Positions 1-5,306 of a stretch of 5,539 bases of DNA are shown here, piece after piece. The translations under genes were made by a program, and so were the position numbers. A model generated the notes under the pieces. It made no database searches. It was not told the origin of the DNA and saw only the letters and a program-made list of their open reading frames with translations. The DNA lies in contig JAQVKV010000221.1 of NCBI GenBank assembly GCA_028694545.1, forward strand, positions 1 to 5,539. Reading direction: 5' to 3'. The DNA comes from Zavarzinia sp. (lineage in GTDB: Bacteria; Pseudomonadota; Alphaproteobacteria; Zavarziniales; Zavarziniaceae). The first letter of the stretch is position 1. Each line of letters begins with the position of its first letter.

Positions 1-593
1 AGGGCTGGGCGGACATCCTGTCGCGCTACGCCATCATCCCGCAGCAGCAGTTCGCCTATACGACGGGCAAGAACGCTTCCGACATCACCCTGGTGATCGA
101 CGCCATGGACCTGCTGCACAGCCGGCGCTTCGACGGTTTCTGTCTCGTCTCCTCCGACAGCGATTTCACGCGCCTCGCCGCGCGTATCCGGGAGGAGGGC
201 GTGGACGTCTATGGTTTCGGAGAGAAGAAGACACCCGAGAGCTTCCGACAGGCGTGCCGCCGCTTCATCTATGTCGAAAACCTGTTGCCGGAAGAGGACA
301 GCAAGGCCAAGGCGCCGCCGAAGCAATCCCTGAAGGCCGCCGAAGTCCTGCTGAAGAAGGCCTTGAGCGAGGACGAGGGCGACGATGGCTGGGTGTCTCT
401 CGGTGTGATCGGCAAGCGCCTGGGCGACATGGCGCCCGATTTCGATCCGCGCAATTTCGGCTTCAGGAAGTTGAGCGACCTCGTGCGTGGCATAGCCTCG
501 CTGGAGGTGGACAAGGGGGCCAGCGGCCATCTGCGCCTGCGCCTGAAGCCCGGGAAGACCGGCCGCAAGGCGCCTGCGGACAAGGGCAACTGA
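1..593 (+). CDS. NYN (LabA-like PIN) domain protein with C-terminal OST-HTH/LOTUS domain, 5' truncated
   Basis: The open frame enters from the left edge (first whole codon at position 3) and ends at TGA 591-593, leaving 196 residues; the true start lies outside. Fragment residues 1 to about 95 match the second half of a NYN domain. The signature is TGKNASDITLVIDAMDLL (residues 21-38) followed by LVSSDSDFTRLA (48-59); D27, D33, D52 and D54 are the kind of acidic residues that bind metal in these PIN-like nucleases. The first catalytic Asp, near the N-terminus, would be upstream. A charged linker follows, then residues about 109-183 resemble an OST-HTH/LOTUS domain (DDGWVSLGVIGKRL, then FDPRNFGFRKLSDLV), ending in a basic tail. 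The combination suggests a cytoplasmic RNA-binding protein or ribonuclease; substrate and activity are inference. The family assignment is firm, the biological role unknown. Confidence 0.88.
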   Translation, partial: GWADILSRYAIIPQQQFAYTTGKNASDITLVIDAMDLLHSRRFDGFCLVSSDSDFTRLAARIREEGVDVYGFGEKKTPESFRQACRRFIYVENLLPEEDSKAKAPPKQSLKAAEVLLKKALSEDEGDDGWVSLGVIGKRLGDMAPDFDPRNFGFRKLSDLVRGIASLEVDKGASGHLRLRLKPGKTGRKAPADKGN

Positions 594-606
594 ACCGCCA
601 TATAAG
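577..606 (+). promoter_or_regulatory. Possible sigma-70-type promoter for phoD
   Basis: TATAAG at 601-606 differs from the -10 consensus by one base. CGGACA at 577-582 matches the last four bases of TTGACA, with an 18-bp spacer that contains the stop codon of the NYN gene. Transcription would begin near 613 and give a leader of about 70 nt before the phoD start. Only sequence resemblance supports this; alphaproteobacterial promoters are often degenerate, so confidence is low. Confidence 0.28.
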
Positions 607-650
607 CTTAACGGATCAGTGATGTCGCTGGCATGATCGGCGCGTAGCTT

Positions 651-675
651 CCGGCCCGACGCAGTCGATGGCCGG
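651..675 (+). promoter_or_regulatory. Leader hairpin overlapping the phoD ribosome binding site
   Basis: CCGGCC at 651-656 is the exact reverse complement of GGCCGG at 670-675, and inside the loop GAC 658-660 can pair with GTC 664-666. The right arm takes up the first two G of the GGAGG Shine-Dalgarno element (674-678), so the fold could lower phoD translation. The inverted repeat is seen directly; a regulatory role is inference, and short GC palindromes occur by chance in such DNA. Confidence 0.35.
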
Positions 676-678
676 AGG
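674..678 (+). promoter_or_regulatory. Ribosome binding site of phoD
   Basis: GGAGG ends five bases before the ATG at 684. This spacing supports that ATG as the start, which also places the twin-arginine motif at a normal distance from the N-terminus. Confidence 0.75.
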
Positions 679-683
679 CTTTC

Positions 684-2258
684 ATGTCCGAACGTTACGT
701 CCTTACCCGTCGGGGTCTCGTGCTCAAGGGGGCGCTCGCCGCCGGCCTCGTCGCGGCCCGGCCCTGGCGCGCATTCGCGGCCGGCGCCCGCCCGCGGTTC
801 ACCCATGGCATCCAGACCGGCGACGTCGCCGGCGACAAGGCCGTGCTCTGGGCCCGGGCCGACCGACCGTCGCGCCTGATGGTCGAATGGTCGACGACCG
901 AAAGCTTCGGACGCTCGACGAAGGTCATGGGGCTGGAGACCCTGGACGCCGACGATTACACCGCCCGGGTCACGGTCGGTGACCTGCCGGTTGGCCAGCA
1001 GGTGTTCTGGCGCGCCTCCTTCGTCAGCCTCGACGACATCAACGCGGTCTCCGAGCCCGTGGTCGGGCGTTTCCGCACCCAGCCGGTGGCGGGCACGGAT
1101 GTCTCCTTCGTCTGGTCGGGCGATACGGCGGGCCAGGGCTGGGGCATCAATCCCGACTTCGGCGGCATGAAGATCTACGAGGAAATGCGGAAGGCCGGGC
1201 CCGACTTCTTCATCCATTCGGGCGATACCATCTATGCCGACGGCCCGATCAAGGCGGAAGTCGCCCTGAAGGATGGCACGGTCTGGAAGAATCTGACCCT
1301 CGACGGCACGCACAAGGTGGCGGAGACGCTGGACGAATATCGCGCCAACTACCGCTACAACCTGATGGACGAGAATATCCGTCGCATGAACCTCGAGGTT
1401 CCCACCTTCTTCCAGTGGGATGATCACGAGACCATGAACAACTGGTATCCGCAGGAAGTCCTCGCGGCGTCGGACGAGCGCTATCAGGTGAAGTCGGCGG
1501 CGCTGCTGTCGGCCCGCGCGCGCCGTGCCTTCCTCGACTACGCGCCGATCATGGGGACCGAAACGGGTGTCGCGAAGATCCACCGTCATATCCCCTATGG
1601 CCCGATGCTGGACGTCTTCTTCCTCGACATGCGCAGCTTCCGGGGCCCGAACACGGCGAACCTGCAGGAACAGCCGTCGGCCGAGACCGCCTTCCTCGGC
1701 GCCGCGCAGATCCATTGGCTGAAGCAGCAGCTTCTCGCGTCCCGGGCGACATGGAAGGTCATCGCCGCCGACATGCCGATCGGCCTCCAGGTGCCGGATG
1801 GCAAGACGGCGGAAGGGCTGGCCCAGTGGGAAGCGATCGCCAATGGCGACATGGGCGCTCCCAAGGGGCGTGAGCTGGAGATCGCCGATCTTCTGTCGTT
1901 CATCGCGGCGAACGACGTGAAGAACGTGGTCTGGCTGACCGCCGACGTTCATTACACGGCGGCGCACTACTACAACCCCCAGAAGGCGAAGTTCACGCAC
2001 TTCAAGCCCTTCTGGGAATTCGTCTCGGGTCCGCTGAACGCCGGCACCTTCGGCCCGAACGCGCTGGACGATACCTTCGGTCCCGAGCTGAAATACGTGA
2101 AGGCGCCGGAAGAGGGCCAGGTGAACCTGCCGCCGTCCGCCGGCATGCAGTTCTTCGGCCATGTGAAGATCGACGGCAAGACCGAGATCATGACCGTCAC
2201 CCTGAAGGACATCGCCGGCGCCGACCTCTGGTCCACCGACCTGACACCCGAGGTTTGA
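684..2258 (+). CDS. phoD: PhoD-family alkaline phosphatase/phosphodiesterase, Tat-exported
   Basis: This 524-residue protein should hydrolyse phosphate mono- or diesters in the periplasm. Residues 1-35 form a Tat signal: TRRGLVLK (8-15) carries the twin Arg, then a hydrophobic stretch and a likely cleavage site near AFA (30-32). Residues about 38-133 match the beta-rich PhoD N-terminal domain (FTHGIQTGDVAGDKAVLWAR). The metallophosphatase domain follows, with SGDTAGQGWGINPDFGGM (145-162), HSGDTIYADGP (178-188), FQWDDHETMNNW (243-254) and WLTADVHYTAAHYY (417-430), supplying Asp, His, Asn and Tyr metal or phosphate ligands. Length is normal for the family. Oddly, the protein has no cysteine, whereas Bacillus PhoD uses a Cys at its Fe/Ca site in an SCQ motif; here the aligned stretch reads SGD. 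No convincing Pho box was found upstream. Family assignment is firm; the natural substrate is unknown. Confidence 0.93.
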   Translation: MSERYVLTRRGLVLKGALAAGLVAARPWRAFAAGARPRFTHGIQTGDVAGDKAVLWARADRPSRLMVEWSTTESFGRSTKVMGLETLDADDYTARVTVGDLPVGQQVFWRASFVSLDDINAVSEPVVGRFRTQPVAGTDVSFVWSGDTAGQGWGINPDFGGMKIYEEMRKAGPDFFIHSGDTIYADGPIKAEVALKDGTVWKNLTLDGTHKVAETLDEYRANYRYNLMDENIRRMNLEVPTFFQWDDHETMNNWYPQEVLAASDERYQVKSAALLSARARRAFLDYAPIMGTETGVAKIHRHIPYGPMLDVFFLDMRSFRGPNTANLQEQPSAETAFLGAAQIHWLKQQLLASRATWKVIAADMPIGLQVPDGKTAEGLAQWEAIANGDMGAPKGRELEIADLLSFIAANDVKNVVWLTADVHYTAAHYYNPQKAKFTHFKPFWEFVSGPLNAGTFGPNALDDTFGPELKYVKAPEEGQVNLPPSAGMQFFGHVKIDGKTEIMTVTLKDIAGADLWSTDLTPEV

Positions 2259-2269
2259 CCGTCGCGGTC
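2257..2269. repeat. Small hairpin over the phoD stop codon
   Basis: GACCG (2257-2261) and CGGTC (2265-2269) form a perfect 5-bp stem with a 3-nt TCG loop, beginning inside the TGA stop of phoD. No T-run follows directly, so it is not a classical intrinsic terminator. It shares its last base with the left arm of the larger inverted repeat next to it, so the two folds may be alternatives. Confidence 0.35.
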
Positions 2270-2335
2270 TGACGCGCCCTGGGAACCGGCTTGTGACCTT
2301 TTTTGAGGCGAGGCGGTTCCCACAGGGCACGTCAG
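2269..2335. repeat. Long imperfect inverted repeat between phoD and clc
   Basis: The left arm 2269-2288 (CTGACGCGCCCTGGGAACCG) pairs with the right arm 2314-2335, with one C/A mismatch and a 2-nt bulge, giving 19 pairs around a 25-nt loop. A run of six T (2299-2304) lies in the loop rather than after the stem, so it is not a standard intrinsic terminator for either direction. It may end phoD transcripts with Rho, protect the 3' end, act in the clc leader, or be a dispersed intergenic element. The repeat is seen directly; its function is inference. Confidence 0.6.
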
Positions 2336-2340
2336 GGCAC
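2323..2340. repeat. Tandem direct repeat CAGGGCAC, 10-bp period
   Basis: CAGGGCAC occurs at 2323-2330 and again at 2333-2340, identical and exactly one helical turn apart, immediately upstream of the clc Shine-Dalgarno element. The first copy is also part of the right arm of the larger inverted repeat. Two half-sites in this arrangement could bind a regulator, but no known regulator is recognised. Confidence 0.45.
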
Positions 2341-2341
2341 T

Positions 2342-2345
2342 AGGA
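2342..2345 (+). promoter_or_regulatory. Ribosome binding site of clc
   Basis: AGGA lies seven bases before the ATG at 2353. The next in-frame ATG (2368) has no such element upstream, so 2353 is the preferred start. Confidence 0.5.
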
Positions 2346-2352
2346 TCGGTTC

Positions 2353-3747
2353 ATGCGAACCGTATCGATGGCCTATCGGCTGCGCCGGCGACTCCGGCCT
2401 TCATTCTCGCTCTGGCTGTCGTCCAAGCTGTGGCGCCGGCGGCTCGTGTTCTGGCTCGGCGCGATCATCACCGGCCTCGTCTGCGTCGGTTTCGCCTATA
2501 TGGCCGAATATGCCTATGCCGCCTTTCTGGCGGCCGAGGCGGAGTGGCCCTGGGCCGGCTTGGTGCTCACCCCGCTCGGCTTCGGGCTTTGCGTCTTTTT
2601 GCTGCTGCGGTTCTTTCCCGGCGGCGAGGGCAGCGGCATTCCCCAGGCGATCGCTGCGCGCGCCTTCGATTCGCCCACGCTGCGCAACCGCCTGCTGTCC
2701 CTGCGCATCGGTATCGGCAAGATCCTGCTGACCACGCTGGCGCTCGGCTTCGGTGCCTCGGTCGGGCGCGAGGGGCCGTCGGTCCAGGTCGGCGCCTCGA
2801 TCATGCTGACCTGCAGCCGTTTCGCCGGGCTCGGGCGCATGAAGGGCGTCATCCTGGCGGGCAGCGCAGCGGGCGTGGCTGCGGCCTTCAACACGCCGTT
2901 GGCCGGGATCATCTTCGCGATCGAGGAGATGAGCAAATCCTTCGAGAAGCGGGTCTCCACCCTGATCATGAGCGCGGTGCTGATCGCCGCCGGCGCCGCC
3001 GCCATCGTCCATGGCACCGGGTCCTATTTCGGGCGGACGGACGCGGCGCTGGTCGAATGGCGTGACTGGCTGGCGGTGCCCATGCTCGGCATTGCCGGAG
3101 GCGTGATCGGCGCCGCTTTCGCGCACGGCATGATCGCCCAGGCCAAGCTGATGCCGCGCCTGATGCACGGCTGGATCGCCCGGCACCGGGTACTCTTCGC
3201 CATGGCCTGCGGTCTCGTCGTCGCCCTGATCGGCTATTTTTCCGGCGCGCCGATCAACGGCACCGGTTACGACGAGGCGAAGGCCGCCCTCGACGGCACG
3301 CTGGAGGAGCCCTGGCTCTTCGCCCTCACCAAGCTCGTCGCCAATCTCGTCACCCAGGCGAGCGGCATCGCCGGCGGCATCTTCGCGCCCACGCTCGCGG
3401 TCGGGGCCGGGCTCGGCGCGGTGCTCGGCGATTTCCTGCCCGGGGTCCCGCCCGGCGCCGTCGCGGCGCTCGGCATGGTGGCGCTGTTCTCGGGGGCGTT
3501 GCAGGCGCCGATCACCGGCTTCGTCATCGTCTTCGAGATGACGGACAACCACGCCATGGTGATCCCGCTCATGGCGGTCGCGATCATCGCCGCGGGCGTC
3601 TCGCGCTTGCTGTGCCCGCAACCGCTGTATCATGCCCTGGCCGGGCTGTTCATCGCGCGGCTGCGGGCCCAGACAGTGGCGCCGCCGGTGAAGAAGCCGG
3701 TGGCGGCATCAACGCCGTCCGCGCCGCCACCGCCACCGCCCGGCTGA
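2353..3747 (+). CDS. clcA: ClC-family voltage-gated chloride channel / H+-Cl- antiporter
   Basis: This 464-residue inner-membrane protein moves chloride, probably in exchange for protons. After a short Arg-rich cytoplasmic N-terminus (1-30) it is hydrophobic throughout. The three ClC signatures are present: GSGIP (93-97, selectivity Ser94), GREGPSVQVGA (138-148, gating Glu140) and GGIFAPTLAVGAG (341-353), plus the inner-gate Tyr425 in PLYHAL. FNTPLAGIIFAIEEM (179-193) aligns with the E. coli antiporter so that Glu192 matches the proton glutamate E203, which favours an antiporter over a pure channel. There are no CBS domains. The C-terminus ends in a Pro-rich tail with six consecutive Pro (458-463), encoded in the 98-bp region that overlaps the 3' end of the minus-strand argP gene. 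Antiport is inferred from residues only; bacterial ClC proteins are often linked to acid or osmotic stress, and nothing nearby shows the role here. Confidence 0.94.
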   Translation: MRTVSMAYRLRRRLRPSFSLWLSSKLWRRRLVFWLGAIITGLVCVGFAYMAEYAYAAFLAAEAEWPWAGLVLTPLGFGLCVFLLLRFFPGGEGSGIPQAIAARAFDSPTLRNRLLSLRIGIGKILLTTLALGFGASVGREGPSVQVGASIMLTCSRFAGLGRMKGVILAGSAAGVAAAFNTPLAGIIFAIEEMSKSFEKRVSTLIMSAVLIAAGAAAIVHGTGSYFGRTDAALVEWRDWLAVPMLGIAGGVIGAAFAHGMIAQAKLMPRLMHGWIARHRVLFAMACGLVVALIGYFSGAPINGTGYDEAKAALDGTLEEPWLFALTKLVANLVTQASGIAGGIFAPTLAVGAGLGAVLGDFLPGVPPGAVAALGMVALFSGALQAPITGFVIVFEMTDNHAMVIPLMAVAIIAAGVSRLLCPQPLYHALAGLFIARLRAQTVAPPVKKPVAASTPSAPPPPPPG

Positions 3748-4600
3748 GCGGGGCGAGCGTGCCGGCGGCAAGCGCGCTCACCTGCCAGTACAGCGGGGTC
3801 TCCAGCACGAGTCCCGGCCGCAGTTCGACGAGCCGCCCGTCGCGCAGGTGATCGGCGACGAGGGGCGCGGGGTTCAGGCCCCAGCCCATGCCCGCCAGCG
3901 CCGCGCCGACGAAGCCTTGCGTGGATGGCAGCCAGTGGGTGGGCAGGGCCACCTCTTTCCCCGTCGCCAGCAGGGCCCATTGCCGTTGCAGTCCGTCCTT
4001 GCGATCGAAGGTGAGCGCGGGCGCAAGGGACAGGCTCGTCGCATCGACTCCGGCCTCGAAATGGCGAGCCATGAATTCGGGGCTTGCCGTCGCGTGATAG
4101 CGAAGCCGCCCCAGCGCCCGGCAGCGGCAGCCCTGCACCGCCTCGCCATGGCCGGTGACGGCGGCCAGCACCTCGCCCCGGCGCAGGCGCTCGGCCGTGT
4201 GCTCCTGATCGTCCACCTGCAGGTCGAGGAGATGGCCGCTGGCCTTGGCGAAATCGGCGGCGGCGCCGACGAACCAGGTGGCGAGGCTGTCGGCATTGAC
4301 CGCGACCGGCAGGATGACGGCGCGTGCCGGCCCCTCGATCCCGGCGACGGCGGGCAGGCGCCGGCGCAAGCCCGCCTCCAGCAGTCCCACCCGCTCGACA
4401 TGGCGGCACAGGTGGTGACCCGCCGCCGTCGCGCGGCAGGGCTGGCCGCGTATGACCAGCGCCGTGCCCAGCCGCGTCTCCAGCCCCTTCACGCGCTGGG
4501 ACACGGCGGAAGGCGTGATGCCCAGCGCCTGGGCCGCCCGCTCGAAGCTGCCGTGCTCGACCACCGCCGCCACGGCGAGAAGGGCCGGGTAATCCAGCAT
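3650..4600 (-). CDS. argP: LysR-family regulator of the ArgP/LysG type
   Basis: This 316-residue cytoplasmic DNA-binding protein probably activates the divergent exporter gene when lysine or arginine accumulates. Residues 2-60 are a LysR winged helix-turn-helix (FERAAQALGITPSAVSQRVKGLETRLG is the recognition region, 19-45). The effector domain spans about 90-295, with VNADSLATWF (101-110) and DDQEHTAERLRRGEVLAAVT (130-149), both typical of ArgP/LysG rather than LysR proteins generally. Family members are near 300 residues; the extra length here is a Pro/Ala-rich tail (about 298-316) encoded antisense to the end of the ClC gene, which the reading frame overlaps by 98 bp. The ATG at 4600 has only a weak AGG upstream. 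Divergence from a LysE/ArgO gene across a 92-bp gap strongly supports the assignment. Whether lysine, arginine or both is the co-effector cannot be read from the sequence. Confidence 0.92.
   Translation of the reverse strand: MLDYPALLAVAAVVEHGSFERAAQALGITPSAVSQRVKGLETRLGTALVIRGQPCRATAAGHHLCRHVERVGLLEAGLRRRLPAVAGIEGPARAVILPVAVNADSLATWFVGAAADFAKASGHLLDLQVDDQEHTAERLRRGEVLAAVTGHGEAVQGCRCRALGRLRYHATASPEFMARHFEAGVDATSLSLAPALTFDRKDGLQRQWALLATGKEVALPTHWLPSTQGFVGAALAGMGWGLNPAPLVADHLRDGRLVELRPGLVLETPLYWQVSALAAGTLAPLSRAVAVAARTALMPPPASSPAAPLSGPAAAR
3698..3732. repeat. GC-rich hairpin in the overlapping 3' ends of clc and argP
   Basis: CGGTGGCGGC (3698-3707) and GCCGCCACCG (3723-3732) are perfect 10-bp inverted complements with a 15-nt loop. 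They lie inside the coding ends of both convergent genes. No T-run follows in either direction. It could slow or help end both transcripts, or may only reflect Pro/Ala-rich coding on both strands. Confidence 0.35.
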
Positions 4601-4692
4601 GGAAATTAGCCTGTCTTAATCGATTGAAGTATCTTTAATTAGACTGAACCTCCGCCCTCGTCTACCAAACCCCGGACGACGGGAGGGATGCC
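4601..4692. promoter_or_regulatory. Divergent argP/argO control region with candidate ArgP operator
   Basis: The stretch 4603-4645 is strikingly AT-rich against its surroundings. It contains a near-perfect direct repeat, AATTAGCCTG (4604-4613) and AATTAGACTG (4637-4646), 33 bp apart or about three helical turns; a dyad of GTCTTAAT (4613-4620) and ATTAGAC (4638-4644); and the palindrome AATCGATT (4618-4625) between them. LysR regulators usually bind 50-60 bp between divergent genes using dyads of this kind, so this is the likely ArgP site. Promoters for both genes must lie here; TAGACT (4640-4645) is a weak -10 candidate for argO, and no strong -35 box could be assigned. Confidence 0.6.
4681..4686 (+). 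promoter_or_regulatory. Ribosome binding site deciding the GTG start of argO
   Basis: GGGAGG ends six bases before the GTG at 4693. The ATG at 4688 is closer but out of frame with the exporter, so the GTG is the supported start. Confidence 0.7.
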
Positions 4693-5301
4693 GTGGGCGG
4701 TGTTTTCGCGACAGGGTTCGGGGCGGGCTTCAGCCTGATCATGGCGATCGGGGCGCAGAATGCCTTCGTGCTGCGCCAGGGCTTGCGGCGTGAGCATGTC
4801 TTCGCCGTCTGCCTGGCCTGCGCCCTGTCGGATGCCGTGCTGATCACCCTCGGCATCACCTGCCTCGGCCGGGTGCAGGCATGGCTGCCCTGGCTGGAGC
4901 CGGTGATGCGCTATGGCGGGGCAGCTTTCCTGATCTTCTATGGCGCGCGCAGCCTGCGCGCCGCCTTCGGTCCGGCGCAGGCGCTGACCGTGGAGGCGGG
5001 GGCGGCGCCGGCCGCTTTCGGCCCGGTGCTCGCGACCTGCCTGCTGCTCACCTTCGGCAACCCCCATGTCTATCTCGACACGGTGATCCTGCTCGGCACC
5101 ATCGCCACGCGCTTTCCCGGCGCCGAATTCCGCTTCGGCGCCGGCGCGACCTGCGCCTCCTTCGTCTTCTTCTTTTCGCTCGGCTATGGCGCGCGTCTGC
5201 TGCGGCCGCTGTTCGCGAAGCCGGTCGCCTGGCGCGTGCTGGACCTTGCGGTCGCCGCGATCATGGGGATGATCGCGGCGCGGTTGCTGATCGGAGCCTG
5301 A
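4693..5301 (+). CDS. argO: LysE/ArgO-family basic amino acid exporter
   Basis: This 202-residue inner-membrane protein probably exports arginine and/or lysine (or toxic analogues), driven by the membrane potential. The start is GTG. Family signatures are GAQNAFVLRQG (20-30), the conserved Asp47 in ALSDAVLITLG (44-54) and FGNPHVYLDTVILLG (121-135), a motif typical of LysE/ArgO rather than of the RhtB branch. About six hydrophobic segments are visible (roughly 3-22, 36-58, 70-88, 108-135, 148-170, 180-200). Length is close to the family norm (about 200-235). It stands alone downstream of the divergent argP-type regulator, which is the classical arrangement. Its stop codon directly abuts the stop of the next gene on the opposite strand, and a hairpin covers both. 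Substrate preference between Lys and Arg is not determined. Confidence 0.93.
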   Translation: MGGVFATGFGAGFSLIMAIGAQNAFVLRQGLRREHVFAVCLACALSDAVLITLGITCLGRVQAWLPWLEPVMRYGGAAFLIFYGARSLRAAFGPAQALTVEAGAAPAAFGPVLATCLLLTFGNPHVYLDTVILLGTIATRFPGAEFRFGAGATCASFVFFFSLGYGARLLRPLFAKPVAWRVLDLAVAAIMGMIAARLLIGA

Positions 5302-5306
5302 TCAGC
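5286..5306. terminator. Hairpin over the abutting stop codons of argO and the phosphatase gene
   Basis: GCTGATC (5286-5292) pairs perfectly with GATCAGC (5300-5306), and the inner bases extend the stem by a G-T and a G-C pair, leaving a 3-nt loop. The right arm contains both stop codons, TGA 5299-5301 on plus and TGA 5304-5302 on minus. A shared bidirectional terminator is plausible for convergent genes with no gap, but there is no T-run on either side, so termination would be weak or Rho-assisted. Confidence 0.45.

Noticed and set aside
594..683. Pho box upstream of phoD
   Set aside because: TGTCGCTGGCAT (624-635) vaguely recalls a half-site, but there is no pair of CTGTCAT-like repeats at the required spacing.
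2282..2320. EcfG-type (general stress) promoter suggested by GGAAC on both strands of the inverted repeat
   Set aside because: No CGTT-like -10 element is found 16-17 bp downstream of GGAAC (2282-2286) or of its reverse-strand counterpart (2320-2316).
2401..3633. Minus-strand open frame of 410 codons antisense to the ClC gene
   Set aside because: Its product is dominated by Arg, Gly, Asp, Glu, Gln and His with no recognisable domain, as expected for the antisense of a hydrophobic GC-rich gene. The plus-strand frame carries all ClC signatures.
3848..4609. Plus-strand open frame of 253 codons antisense to argP
   Set aside because: It has low-complexity Arg/Gly/Gln/Ala-rich composition and no known motif. 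The minus strand encodes a complete LysR regulator with family-specific motifs.
4993..5010. Possible two-layer G-quadruplex in argO
   Set aside because: The G-runs are short and irregular and lie in Gly/Ala codons of a GC-rich gene, so chance is the best explanation.
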